From the NCBI GenBank assembly GCA_034432755.1, contig DAOUBQ010000054.1, forward strand, positions 32,243 to 96,242: DNA of 64,000 bases, given 5' to 3'. Below the pieces are notes generated by a model. The model saw nothing but the letters and a program-made list of their open reading frames with translations. It was not told the origin of the DNA and did no database searches. Shown in pieces: positions 48,794-57,592 of the stretch. Position numbers and translations under genes: made by a program. Numbering within the stretch: the first letter of the stretch is position 1; each line of letters starts with the position of its first letter. The stretch comes from UBA5195 sp034432755 (lineage in GTDB: Bacteria > Chloroflexota > Anaerolineae > Anaerolineales > Villigracilaceae).

Positions 48794-48799
48794 TATAAT
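48794..48799 (+). promoter_or_regulatory. Extended -10 box of the E1 alpha gene (leaderless type)
   Basis: TGATATAAT, then seven bases (CCCCCCG), then the ATG at 48807. The transcript should begin at or near the start codon. The region is divergent with the LysM gene promoter. Confidence 0.65.
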
Positions 48800-48806
48800 C
48801 CCCCCG

Positions 48807-49703
48807 ATGTCTGAAAACTACGCACTCTACCAAACCATGCTCACCATTCGGCGCTTTGAAGAACGCGCCCTGTCCGAATTTTCCACCGGAAAACTGTTCG
48901 GCACCACCCATGCCTACATTGGGCAAGAAGCCAACGCCGCCGCCATTTTCTCGCTCACCCACCCCTCCGACATTGTTTGGAGCAATCATCGCTGTCACGG
49001 CCACTTTTTGGCTTACGGCGGCGACCCCTATCGCTTGGCCGCCGAGTTGATGGGAAAATCTACCGGCCTGGTTGGTGGGCGCGGCGGAAGTCAGCACATC
49101 CAGTGGCGCAACTTCTACTCCAACGGCATTCAGGGCGGCTTTGCGCCCATTGCCGCCGGAATGGCCCTGGCCGAAAAGGCGCAAAAAACCGGCAGCATCG
49201 TCCTGGCTTTTATTGGCGATGGTACGCTGGGCGAAGGCGCGCTCTATGAGAGTCTCAACCTGGCCGCGCTCTGGCAACTGCCCGTTCTTTACATCCTCGA
49301 AAACAACGGAATCGCCCAAACCACGCCTGTCGAATTGGCCGTCGCCGGTTCTATTCCGGCGCGTTTCAAAGCATTTGGAATCGAAACGTGGGAGGCGGCT
49401 TCGAGCGATGTCCTGACCCTTCAGCCGGTGGTCCGCGAAGCGCTGAACCACGCGCGGAACGGCCTCCCCGCGGCTTTGATTCTGCGCACAAACCGATTCT
49501 CCGCCCACAGCAAAGGCGACGACACCCGCCCCCGCGAACTGGTTGCTCAACTCCGCGCCGAATGCGACCCGCTTACCATTCACGCCCCGCGACTCTCCGC
49601 CGCTGAACTGACACAGGCTGAATCTGAAGTTTCTGCCCTCATCGAAGACGCCTTTACCCGCGCCTCAAGCGACCCTTTTCCTCAACTGCTGACTGATTTC
49701 TGA
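48807..49703 (+). CDS. 2-oxo acid dehydrogenase E1 alpha subunit
   Basis: A 298-residue thiamine-diphosphate enzyme subunit. YQTMLTIRRFEERALSEF at the start, GRGGSQHIQWRNFYSNG, and the TPP-binding motif GDGTLGEGALYESLNLAALW ending in LENNG are typical of pyruvate, acetoin or branched-chain E1 alpha. The ATG at 48807 is just behind a TATAAT box; the frame to 48705 overlaps the divergent gene. The last residues and stop lie in a CTGATT-rich repeat. It is followed by E1 beta but no E2 or E3 gene here. Confidence 0.9.
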   Translation: MSENYALYQTMLTIRRFEERALSEFSTGKLFGTTHAYIGQEANAAAIFSLTHPSDIVWSNHRCHGHFLAYGGDPYRLAAELMGKSTGLVGGRGGSQHIQWRNFYSNGIQGGFAPIAAGMALAEKAQKTGSIVLAFIGDGTLGEGALYESLNLAALWQLPVLYILENNGIAQTTPVELAVAGSIPARFKAFGIETWEAASSDVLTLQPVVREALNHARNGLPAALILRTNRFSAHSKGDDTRPRELVAQLRAECDPLTIHAPRLSAAELTQAESEVSALIEDAFTRASSDPFPQLLTDF

Positions 49704-49724
49704 TAACTGCTCACTGATCATTAA

Positions 49725-50771
49725 ATGATGCCCACTGTTCTCGACTCCCTTAATACCGGCCTGCACACCGCTCTTGAAAACGACCCGCGCGTTTACGTTT
49801 TGGGCGAAGACATTCTCGACCCCTACGGAGGCGCGTTCAAGGTTACGCGCGGCCTTTCGACCCGATTTCCTGACCGCGTGCTGACCACGCCCATCTCTGA
49901 AGCGGCCATCGTTGGCATCTCCAGCGGCCTGGCCCTGCGCGGGATGCGCCCGGTGGCCGAAGTGATGTTTGGTGACTTTGTTACGCTTACCGCCGACCAG
50001 TTGATTAATCACGCCGCCAAATTCCGCTGGATGTATAACGACAACGTGCGCGTACCGCTTGTCCTGCGCGCCCCCATGGGCGGACGGCGCGGCTACGGGC
50101 CGACTCATTCCCAGTCGCTCGAAAAACTGTTCCTGGGTATTCCGGGCCTGAAGGTGGTTGCCCCCAACACCCTCGGCGACCCGGGCGAGCTGCTCCAGGC
50201 CGCCATTGCCGATGACGCCCCAGTCTTATTCATTGAGCATAAAATCCTTTACACCCGTAACCTGCTCCAGCCGGGCAGTGGGGATTTGGTTGATTGGGAA
50301 GTCAGCCTTTGGGGCGACCCCTACCCCGTCTTTACGCTCCGAATTCCGAATATCGAATCATCGAATATCACCATCGCCACCTACGGCTACAACTTCGACC
50401 TCGTCCTCGCCGCCGCGCATGAATTGATATACGAGTATGAAATCTTCCCAGAAATCATCCTGTTCAGTCAATTGAGTCCTTTCCCATCCGCTTCTCCGCT
50501 TCCTCCGTTGTCTACCTCCGCTTCTCCGCTTCACCCGTTGTTCGCCTCCGTTTCTCGTACCCGCCGCCTGCTGACGGTGGAGGAGGGGACGCTGACTCTC
50601 GGCTGGGGTGCCGAAATTGCCGCTCGAAGCAGTGAGCAGGCTTGTGACCTGAAAATCAGGCGGGTGGCCGCTCTCGATTTGCCAATTGCCAACTCTAAAA
50701 CACTCGAAGATGCCATTTTGCCGTCGCATCAATCCATCTTGGATGCAGCGCGCGAATTGTCGGCGCGATAA
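49725..50771 (+). CDS. 2-oxo acid dehydrogenase E1 beta subunit with tandem-repeat insertion
   Basis: A 348-residue transketolase-like subunit: VLGEDILDPYGGAFKVTRGL, TPISEAAIVGISSGLALRGM and APMGGRRGYGPTHSQSLE are the pyrimidine-domain landmarks, and TVEEGTLTLGWGAEI is in the C-terminal domain. Two stretches break the fold: LRIPNIESSNIT (coded by a GAATATCGAAT-rich repeat) and residues about 255-276, coded by a 30-bp tandem repeat (ASPLPPLSTS, ASPLHPLFAS). They sit where family members have DLRTLNPLD. This could weaken the dimer or partner contact. It pairs with E1 alpha; alternative starts MM differ by one codon. Confidence 0.88.
   Translation: MMPTVLDSLNTGLHTALENDPRVYVLGEDILDPYGGAFKVTRGLSTRFPDRVLTTPISEAAIVGISSGLALRGMRPVAEVMFGDFVTLTADQLINHAAKFRWMYNDNVRVPLVLRAPMGGRRGYGPTHSQSLEKLFLGIPGLKVVAPNTLGDPGELLQAAIADDAPVLFIEHKILYTRNLLQPGSGDLVDWEVSLWGDPYPVFTLRIPNIESSNITIATYGYNFDLVLAAAHELIYEYEIFPEIILFSQLSPFPSASPLPPLSTSASPLHPLFASVSRTRRLLTVEEGTLTLGWGAEIAARSSEQACDLKIRRVAALDLPIANSKTLEDAILPSHQSILDAARELSAR
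50487..50557 (+). repeat. 30-bp tandem repeat inside the E1 beta gene
   Basis: Unit 1 is 50487-50516, unit 2 is 50517-50546, and a third partial unit begins at 50547; each starts TCCGCTTCTCCGCTTC or a close variant. The period is a multiple of three, so each unit adds ten residues in frame. Confidence 0.9.
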
Positions 50772-50774
50772 CAA

Positions 50775-50810
50775 TAGCCGCCCAGTTACCAACTGGTGAC
50801 TGGGCGGCTA
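50775..50810. terminator. Bidirectional terminator between E1 beta and symporter genes
   Basis: TAGCCGCCCAGT and ACTGGGCGGCTA form a perfect 12-bp stem, and the 12-base loop pairs further (ACCAACTGGT). It lies between two convergent genes; flanking T- and A-runs are weak. Confidence 0.8.
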
Positions 50811-50826
50811 ATTTATACCCGGGCGA

Positions 50827-52425
50827 TTAATCTGTTCCGGCAGAGGCTTCCACCGGTTCTTCGTTCAACTTGCTCCAGCCGAGAGCGTTCTTCATGCTGA
50901 CTGGCTTGCCATAGATATCGGTGAGAATTTTGGGTGGGTCTATCTTGCCGGTGGCAAGCGAAACTATAATGAAGGCAATGACCGAGATAAAGAAGGCGGG
51001 CGTTGAGCCAATGTAGACTGCATCCCAGACGGCATCCTGCACAAAGCCTTCATTGGCAATGATGGTTTCCTGGTAGTAGAACATGGACAGGAAAACCCAG
51101 GAAATTGTGCCAGAGAAGAACGAGGTGAGCGCGCCGATGTGGTTGGCCTTTTTCCAATACATGCCAATGATGTATGGCGCGACCATGCCAACCAGGATAC
51201 AGGTGTTGGCCAGGACCGCCAACTGGTAGATGGTTTCGGCCCACAGCGCAATTGCCAGGCTGAGCAGGCCGCTTGTGACCAGCGCGGCGCGCGTCAGGAA
51301 CAGTTGCGACTTGTCGCTCAGGTCAGGCTTGAAGACTTTGATGATGTTCTCGGTGAACATGGTCGCCCCGGCCAGCATGGATGAGTCGGAGGTAGACATC
51401 AACGCTGAAGCCAGCGCGGCCACGAAGAGCGCCACCAAAACAGGGTGCAGGTATTCCATGGCCATCATAATCAAGACAAACTGGGTGGCTTCCCCTTCAA
51501 TTTCTGGCCCAAGCGCCGAATAGGCTGCCATACCGATGAAAGGTGAAAGGATGCCAAAGGTGATATACAGAAAGGCCGCAACGTAAGTTGATTTGACGGC
51601 TACGTTTTCATTCTTGGCGGCGCAGGTGCGCTGGAGATAATCTTGGGCGGGGATGGAGCCCAGGCCAATTGCCATCCAGGCCGCCAGGTAATAGAACCAG
51701 CCCATTGTGCCGCTATAGCCCAGGTAGCCCTCTTGCGCGGTGGGTGCCATGGCAAAGGGATAATCGGTATTTTGCGCTCCGGCCATGCCGATGAAAGCAT
51801 CCAGGCCGCCGACCGCCCACAGGATGCCGCCGAAGATGACCAGCAGGCCGCCCATCGTCAGGAACATCTGCATAAAATCGAGCGCGGTATCGGCCCACAG
51901 GCCGCCCGCCATGGTGTAGATAGTCACCACGCCGGCCACTAAAATCATGCCGACCGACAGGTCCCAGCCGAGCAGGGCCTGCAAAATCGCGCCGCCCGCC
52001 ACGATTTGGGCCGCTGTCCAGCCGAAATAGCCGATGATTTGGGCAATCGAACCAACGACCGACATGGTCGTGCCGTAACGTTTCTGGAAGAAGTCCATGA
52101 TGGTCATGTACTGGGCGCGGCGCGCCAGGCGCACAATCAAGAGGCCTGAAAGCGCCAGGCACAGGGTCGCGCCAAATGGGTCAAAAATGACGCCCTGCAA
52201 ACCATATTTATAGGCTTCAGAACTGGAACCCATCAGTGTTTCAGCGGCGAACCAGGTTGCCATGATGGACGGCGCGGCCATCCAGAGCGGCAGGCGGCGG
52301 CCTGCCAGCACATAGTCATTGGTGGTTTCCACTTTTTTTGAGGCCCAATAGCCAATGGCCAGGCGCACCAGCAAGATGACCACAATTCCCCCCACAATCA
52401 AACCAGCGTATTCATATTGTTGCAT
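50827..52425 (-). CDS. Sodium:solute symporter family protein
   Basis: A 532-residue SSS-family transporter with about 13 membrane helices. AGRRLPLWMAAPSIMATWFA near residue 41 and LMSTSDSSMLAGATMFTENI near residue 341 carry the sodium-site and substrate-site residues of the family. ATG at 52425 (MQQYEYAG) is chosen because GGGAGGG stands eight bases upstream; the ATG at 52431 is only two bases from it. A paralog, frameshifted, is at 60.4-62.1 kb. The substrate is probably an amino acid or related compound, given the neighbouring amino-acid enzymes. Confidence 0.9.
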   Translation of the reverse strand: MQQYEYAGLIVGGIVVILLVRLAIGYWASKKVETTNDYVLAGRRLPLWMAAPSIMATWFAAETLMGSSSEAYKYGLQGVIFDPFGATLCLALSGLLIVRLARRAQYMTIMDFFQKRYGTTMSVVGSIAQIIGYFGWTAAQIVAGGAILQALLGWDLSVGMILVAGVVTIYTMAGGLWADTALDFMQMFLTMGGLLVIFGGILWAVGGLDAFIGMAGAQNTDYPFAMAPTAQEGYLGYSGTMGWFYYLAAWMAIGLGSIPAQDYLQRTCAAKNENVAVKSTYVAAFLYITFGILSPFIGMAAYSALGPEIEGEATQFVLIMMAMEYLHPVLVALFVAALASALMSTSDSSMLAGATMFTENIIKVFKPDLSDKSQLFLTRAALVTSGLLSLAIALWAETIYQLAVLANTCILVGMVAPYIIGMYWKKANHIGALTSFFSGTISWVFLSMFYYQETIIANEGFVQDAVWDAVYIGSTPAFFISVIAFIIVSLATGKIDPPKILTDIYGKPVSMKNALGWSKLNEEPVEASAGTD

Positions 52426-52486
52426 AATCATGCCCTCCCGAGGCAGTTCAAAATATAGCAGTTACTCTCACTACAACTGACAAAAA

Positions 52487-52514
52487 TCCCCCTTCACGGA
52501 AGGGCGAAGGGGGA
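52487..52514 (-). terminator. Rho-independent terminator after the saccharopine-dehydrogenase-like gene
   Basis: TCCCCCTTC and GAAGGGGGA form a 9-bp stem, followed on the minus strand by TTTTTG. It lies 10 bases beyond the stop codon. Confidence 0.85.
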
Positions 52515-52523
52515 CGAATTTCA

Positions 52524-53744
52524 CTAGTTAGTTTCCGGCGTCATTTCTTTGATGCCGTAGGGAAAGCCATATTCGGCCATTTTTTCCATGAACGGCTCAG
52601 GAGGGAAGGCTTCAGGGCCGAGAACCCCCACGCCTTTCCATAGGCCGTGTTCAAGCAAATCCATCGCAATCACTGCGCTGAAAGCGGTCTGCGCGACGAC
52701 CGCCTGGCAGCCCCATTCTTTCATGCAGGCCTCGTTATCGGCCACCTGGTACAGGTAGACTTCGCGCGGCTGGCCGTCTTTGATTCCTTTGACCCACGTC
52801 CCGGCGCAAGTCTTGCCCTTCATCTTTTCGCCCAGGTGGGCCGGGTCGGGCAGGCAGGCCGCCACCACGTCGCGCGGGGCAACCATCACGCCTTTAACGT
52901 TAATTTTCTCTTTATTATCCAGGCCGAGCATGTGCAAGGTCTTCAAAACATTGATGAATTTGTCGCCCAGCCCATATTTGAAGGTCACACGCTTTGCTTT
53001 CACCCAGCGCGGCACGAGCAGGACTTCCTCGTGTTCGACATTGACCACTTCCACCGGGCCAATTCCTTCGGGGAACTCAAATACTTCTGGCTCAGAGAAT
53101 GGTGCGGTGGTAAACCAGCCTTTGTCTTGTTCCCAAATGATGGGCGGGTTCAGGCACTCTTCAATGGTCGTCCAAATGGAGAAACTCGGTGCAAATTCGT
53201 AGCCTTCCACCTCCAGGTTGGCTCCATCACGAATGCCAATTTCTTCGATTTCATCAAAGAGATGCTCCTGGGCGTAGCGCGCAAAGACATCGGCCATGCC
53301 TGGCTCGACGCCAATCCCGACTAGTGCCAGCAGGCCTTTTTCTTGCCAGGCTTTGGCGCGCTCAAACTGGTAATCGCCCAGTTTGACGCCCGGCAACTCG
53401 TAGGGACGTTCCGGATGCGGCTCGGAGAGCGTCATCGCCATGTCCATATAATTTGCGCCGACGTTGTAGGCGGCGTCGAAAATTTGTTTATTGAAGACCG
53501 GGTCAACTGCGTTCATGATGAGATGGACCCCGTGTTTGCGGGCCAGCGCCTCAAGCATTTCTTGCTTGCTGGCATCAATGAACTCAACGGGGAAGCGCGC
53601 CTGGTCTCCCAGTTTGGCCTGAACTTCCTCGGCGCGCTTGACGTTGTAGTCGCAAAGCACCATCTGCTCGACCCAGGGGCGGCGCTTTGCCATTTGCGCA
53701 ATCGCCTCTCCCACACCGCCAACACCAACGAGTAGTACTTTCAT
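52524..53744 (-). CDS. Saccharopine-dehydrogenase-like oxidoreductase
   Basis: A 406-residue protein with the Rossmann fold of the saccharopine dehydrogenase NADP family (KVLLVGVGGVGEAIAQMAKR, residues 2-21; GIGVEPGMADVFARYA near residue 150). Relatives include lysine 6-dehydrogenase, saccharopine reductase and carboxynorspermidine dehydrogenase. It cannot be assigned among these by eye. AAGGAG lies nine bases before the ATG at 53744. It stands next to an Lrp-type regulator and a PotABCD polyamine importer, so an amino acid or polyamine derivative is the likely substrate. It has its own terminator. Confidence 0.82.
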   Translation of the reverse strand: MKVLLVGVGGVGEAIAQMAKRRPWVEQMVLCDYNVKRAEEVQAKLGDQARFPVEFIDASKQEMLEALARKHGVHLIMNAVDPVFNKQIFDAAYNVGANYMDMAMTLSEPHPERPYELPGVKLGDYQFERAKAWQEKGLLALVGIGVEPGMADVFARYAQEHLFDEIEEIGIRDGANLEVEGYEFAPSFSIWTTIEECLNPPIIWEQDKGWFTTAPFSEPEVFEFPEGIGPVEVVNVEHEEVLLVPRWVKAKRVTFKYGLGDKFINVLKTLHMLGLDNKEKINVKGVMVAPRDVVAACLPDPAHLGEKMKGKTCAGTWVKGIKDGQPREVYLYQVADNEACMKEWGCQAVVAQTAFSAVIAMDLLEHGLWKGVGVLGPEAFPPEPFMEKMAEYGFPYGIKEMTPETN

Positions 53745-53895
53745 CAAAAGGTTCTCCTTGTGGTTTTATACCCAATCCATCGGTATTCGCCGACTTCATC
53801 GGTAGATTCCTGTCGAAAACGGAGTCCAGGGTCTCCAGGCTTTGGAGTTTCCAGGCTTCGTCCAAACTTGGGAGTTTTGGAACTCCGCTTGCTTC

Positions 53896-54363
53896 CTAAA
53901 AATACACTTCCTTCTGGATTTTCAAGTGCATAAAGGATTCGGATTCGCGCACGCCGTCCACTTTGTATAGCTTTTCGGTCAGAAAGCGCAACAGGTGGGC
54001 GTGGTCGCGGCAAACCACCTCGGCGATGATGTCGTAACGGCCACTGACGACAATCAGGTAGATGACTTCCTCAAAGGTTGACACCTGCTCGGCCACCTGG
54101 AGCATTTTCTCACCTGCGGTGCGGATGCCAATCATCGCCATTGTCTTGTAGCCCATGCGCAGGGGGTTGGTAACGGCCACCACTTTGAGAATGCCTAAAT
54201 CAACCAGGCGGTTATAGCGTACCCGAATCATGCCGGGGGAGACATTCAATTGTTGGGCAATTTGCGCAAAGGCAATTCGGCCATCCTGGCGCATGGCTTC
54301 GATGATGTATTGGTCAACGCTATCTAAATCGTCTCGCTGCTGAATGTTGATTGAGTTTTGCAT
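53896..54363 (-). CDS. Lrp/AsnC-family transcriptional regulator
   Basis: A 155-residue regulator with an N-terminal winged helix-turn-helix (residues 14-62, VDQYIIEAMRQDGRIAFAQI then AQQLNVSPGMIRVRYNRLVD) and a C-terminal RAM domain (70-150) that binds amino acids and forms octamers. The start is in an AT-rich region with TATAGAAT 8-15 bases before the ATG, so it may be leaderless. It probably controls the adjacent saccharopine-dehydrogenase-like gene or the Pot operon in response to an amino acid. Confidence 0.93.
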   Translation of the reverse strand: MQNSINIQQRDDLDSVDQYIIEAMRQDGRIAFAQIAQQLNVSPGMIRVRYNRLVDLGILKVVAVTNPLRMGYKTMAMIGIRTAGEKMLQVAEQVSTFEEVIYLIVVSGRYDIIAEVVCRDHAHLLRFLTEKLYKVDGVRESESFMHLKIQKEVYF

Positions 54364-54528
54364 ATTGATATTCTATAACTTTTTATTATTAAAGTCAATA
54401 TTTTATTAATGAAAAAGCACAAAATAAGGCGTTTTGCTGTTTTGTCTTCTGCTTGTGTGGTTTGTGAAAAGACCATTGTTGTGCCTTTCTGCCTGGTTGG
54501 GCCGGTGAACTGAACTTTGGGTTACAAA

Positions 54529-54554
54529 AACCGGCTCCAATATTGGAGCCGGTT
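54529..54554 (-). terminator. Rho-independent terminator after potD
   Basis: AACCGGCTCCAAT-ATTGGAGCCGGTT is a perfect 26-bp palindrome followed on the minus strand by TTTTTG, 22 bases beyond the potD stop. It ends the potABCD operon. Confidence 0.92.
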
Positions 54555-54576
54555 GAGAGCAGCGTGATGGGAAAGT

Positions 54577-55728
54577 TTATTGCCCGCCCTTCACTTCCGT
54601 CCAAATTTGGTCATAGAGCGGGAGCGCATCGCCCACGTCTTTAATGCGGTAGCCTTTGTCAAGCACCTCTTGTGGAACATTGGTGATGGTAGAGGCCATG
54701 TAGGGGTCATACAAGTCTGGATGATTGGTTTTGGCAAATTCCAGTGCGCCTTTGTTGGGGTTGATATAAGGGAAGTCGCGCAGCATGAGCCAGAACATGT
54801 TGGGCTGCATGGTGTAATTTATCCAGGCATAGGCGGCATCGGGGTGGGGAGCGTTGGCCACAATGGCCCAGTTATCTTGCCAGAGGATGGCACCTTCCTC
54901 AGGGTAAACATAGACAAAGGCCGGGTTTTCTTGCTGGGCGGTGAAGGCCTCGCCGGTCCAGGTAACGCCCAAATCCACATCGCCGGCAATGAGCGCGGTT
55001 TTGGGAGAATCGCTGTCGAATAGTTTGACGTTCGGGACGAGTTCTGCCAGCCTGGCTTTGGCCTCGTTGAGCTGCGCCGGGTCGGTGGTGTTGGGGTCGT
55101 AGCCCAGTGAAACGAGAGTCATGCCGATAATCACGCGCGAGTCATCTAAAAAGACCATGCGCCCGGCGTAATCGGGGTTCCACAGGTCGGACCAGCGTTT
55201 GGGCGGGTTTTGCACTTTGTCCGCGTTGTAAATCAGCGCGTCTGTGCCGGCCTGGTAGGGCAGGGTGTAATCGTTGTTGGGGTCAAATTCCAGGCCCATG
55301 TAGTTGGGGTCGAGGTTTGCCAACACAGTTTGCAGTTTGGATTTATCCAGTTTTTGGATTAATCCTTTGCTCACCATCAGGCTGACGATGTAATCGGTGG
55401 GCTGCACCAGGTCATAATTTGTGCCGCCGGCTGAGAGTTTGGCATACATCTCTTCGTTGGCCGAATATTCATCGTGGTTGATTTTGACGCCATAGACCAA
55501 CGTGAAGCACTCTTTCCATTCGGCGGGAATGTATTCCGTCCAGACGAATAGGTTGAGTTCTTTGGAGGTTACCTCCAGTTGGGGGTCGGGCAAGGGGCAG
55601 ACAAAGCCCGATGAGGTAACGATTTCTTGCTGCCCGGTATTGCTGTTTGCCCCGCCTGCGCAGGCCGATAGCAACAGACTGAGGAGCGTGGCGATGACCA
55701 GCAATTTTGAAACAAGCGATTGGTTCAT
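54577..55728 (-). CDS. potD: Spermidine/putrescine-binding lipoprotein
   Basis: A 383-residue binding lipoprotein. The signal peptide ends LLSLLLSACAGG (Cys 24). LNLFVWTEYIPAEWKECFTL, YDLVQPTDYIVSLMVSKGLI and TWTGEAFTAQQENPAFVYVY are typical PotD/PotF segments, the last with an acidic residue of the polyamine site. The ATG at 55728 follows AAGGAGAGAG; a longer frame to 55782 is not supported. It is the last gene of potABCD, ending at a strong terminator. Spermidine versus putrescine preference cannot be told. Confidence 0.92.
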   Translation of the reverse strand: MNQSLVSKLLVIATLLSLLLSACAGGANSNTGQQEIVTSSGFVCPLPDPQLEVTSKELNLFVWTEYIPAEWKECFTLVYGVKINHDEYSANEEMYAKLSAGGTNYDLVQPTDYIVSLMVSKGLIQKLDKSKLQTVLANLDPNYMGLEFDPNNDYTLPYQAGTDALIYNADKVQNPPKRWSDLWNPDYAGRMVFLDDSRVIIGMTLVSLGYDPNTTDPAQLNEAKARLAELVPNVKLFDSDSPKTALIAGDVDLGVTWTGEAFTAQQENPAFVYVYPEEGAILWQDNWAIVANAPHPDAAYAWINYTMQPNMFWLMLRDFPYINPNKGALEFAKTNHPDLYDPYMASTITNVPQEVLDKGYRIKDVGDALPLYDQIWTEVKGGQ

Positions 55729-55781
55729 TTTCTCTCTCCTTTTGTATATTTGGCGACGCGGGTATTTCCGCGTGATACCCA

Positions 55782-56666
55782 TTATTTGGCTTCGCGGTTT
55801 TGCAAGCGTTGAAGCAGAAAGACCGCAACGAAAACAGTCAGTATCCAGACCGTTGATAAGGCGTTGACTTGCGGAGTGATGATGCGCCGCAGCAAGCCAT
55901 AGACGTAGATGGGCAGGGTGGTGGACCCCGGCCCGTTGGTGAAAAAGGTGATGACGAAATCATCGAGGGAAAGCGTAAAGGCCAACAGCGCCCCCGAAAG
56001 CACGCCCGGCAGCAGCATGGGTAGTGTCACTCGCCAGAATGTGACCAGTTCGTTGGCGCCCAGGTCCATGGCGGCTTCCTCGAAGGCTTTGTCGAACCCT
56101 TGCAAACGTGCCTGGACGACCAGCGTCACAAATGGTACGCTGAAGGCAATATGGGAGATAATCACCGTGCCGATGCCTAAGGTCAGGCGGGCATTGCCGC
56201 TGAGCGCAAGTGATTGGTTAATCAGGGTAAATGCCTGGCTGAAAAGCGTGAGGATGCCAATGCCCATCACAATTTCAGGAATGACGATAGGAATGTAAAG
56301 CGATAATTGGGAAAAAGGTTTCAGCCGAAAGTCGTAGCGTTGCAGCGCCAGGGCTGCCATGGTGCCGATGATGGTTGAAATGATGGTGGAAGTGATTGCG
56401 ATGGTCAGGGTATTGCGGGCGGCGTTTATCACTTCCCGGTTTTTTGCCAGTTCGCAAAACCAATGAAAGGGGCCACATGGGCTTTGAACCACCAGGCTCC
56501 CCTCCATGCGCAGTGGGCCAAAGTTGCTGATGACACCCTCGAACAGGATGTTGGTGCGCGAGGCGTTGAAGGAGTAGGTAATCAACACCACAATCGGCGC
56601 GTATAAGAACAAATAGACCAGAACGGTCATCACCAGGACAAGCGGAGCGCGGCGGTGTGGGTTCAT
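55782..56666 (-). CDS. potC: Spermidine/putrescine ABC importer permease (PotC)
   Basis: A 294-residue permease with six membrane helices. APIVVLITYSFNASRTNILF near residue 24 is typical of PotC, and the EAA loop is AAMDLGANELVTFWRVTLPM. The start overlaps the potB stop by 4 bases. An external insertion between helices 1 and 2 (about residues 45-75) carries several Cys. Confidence 0.94.
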   Translation of the reverse strand: MNPHRRAPLVLVMTVLVYLFLYAPIVVLITYSFNASRTNILFEGVISNFGPLRMEGSLVVQSPCGPFHWFCELAKNREVINAARNTLTIAITSTIISTIIGTMAALALQRYDFRLKPFSQLSLYIPIVIPEIVMGIGILTLFSQAFTLINQSLALSGNARLTLGIGTVIISHIAFSVPFVTLVVQARLQGFDKAFEEAAMDLGANELVTFWRVTLPMLLPGVLSGALLAFTLSLDDFVITFFTNGPGSTTLPIYVYGLLRRIITPQVNALSTVWILTVFVAVFLLQRLQNREAK

Positions 56667-57583
56667 CCGACAACAATCTCCTCTCCAAATCCAAATTTTC
56701 GGGTGTAAAAATAGGTCACAATCAGGGTCATTGCCATCAGAATCAGCGAGGCCGCGCTGCCAAAGGTGGGGTCGCGCGCATCTAAAAACTGACGCTGAAT
56801 GAGGTTGCCAACCAGGATGACCTGTTTGCCGCCTAAAAGGTCAGAGACGACAAATGTTCCCATCACCGGGATAAAGACCAGAATGGTTCCGGCGACCACG
56901 CCTGGCATAGAGAGTGGCAGCGTTACCCGCAGGAAGGTCTTGAAGGCATTTGCGCCCAAGTCGGCGGCGGCTTCGTAAAGAGAAGGGTCAATTTTTTCAA
57001 GCGACGTGTAAATGGGTAAAATCATGAAGGGCAAAAATTCGTACACCATGCCCACCAGCACTGCGCCAGGGGTATAGAGCATTTCCAACGGCGTAAACGG
57101 AATCCCAACCAGCCCGGCCAGCCAGCCCAAAATGCCGTTAATCACGCCCTGGGTGCGCAGGAGCATCATCCAGGCATAGACGCGGATGACAAAATTCGTC
57201 CAAAGCGGCACTAACACCATAAACAGGAAGGTGTTGCGCCGGTTGGCCGGGGAACGTGCAATAAAATAGGACAGGGGATAAGCCAACAAAATGACCAGAA
57301 TGGTGGTTTCGAACGCCAGAGTCAGTGAACGCCACAAAATATCAACATACAGCGGGTCGAAACAACTGAAAGGGTTCAGGCAATCAGGTTTAAGCCCTAC
57401 CAGCCGGATATAGTTCTCCAGCGTGAAGGTAAAAATAACCCCACCGTCGGCGCTGCGCTTTCCGAAACTTATCACTAACGTCAAAAGCAGCGGAATGATT
57501 AACAAGATGACCATCCACAACAAGGTGGGGGCAATCAGCAGCGTGCCTTGCAGGGATTTGTTTTCTCTCAGTTTGCGCAACAT
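56663..57583 (-). CDS. potB: Spermidine/putrescine ABC importer permease (PotB)
   Basis: A 306-residue permease with six membrane helices; the EAA loop is AAADLGANAFKTFLRVTLPL, and FFIARSPANRR-type and LVPLWTNFVIRVYAWMMLLR segments are typical of PotB. AGGAGG precedes the ATG at 57583. It follows potA after nine bases. Confidence 0.94.
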   Translation of the reverse strand: MLRKLRENKSLQGTLLIAPTLLWMVILLIIPLLLTLVISFGKRSADGGVIFTFTLENYIRLVGLKPDCLNPFSCFDPLYVDILWRSLTLAFETTILVILLAYPLSYFIARSPANRRNTFLFMVLVPLWTNFVIRVYAWMMLLRTQGVINGILGWLAGLVGIPFTPLEMLYTPGAVLVGMVYEFLPFMILPIYTSLEKIDPSLYEAAADLGANAFKTFLRVTLPLSMPGVVAGTILVFIPVMGTFVVSDLLGGKQVILVGNLIQRQFLDARDPTFGSAASLILMAMTLIVTYFYTRKFGFGEEIVVG

Positions 57584-57592
57584 ACGGGCCTC

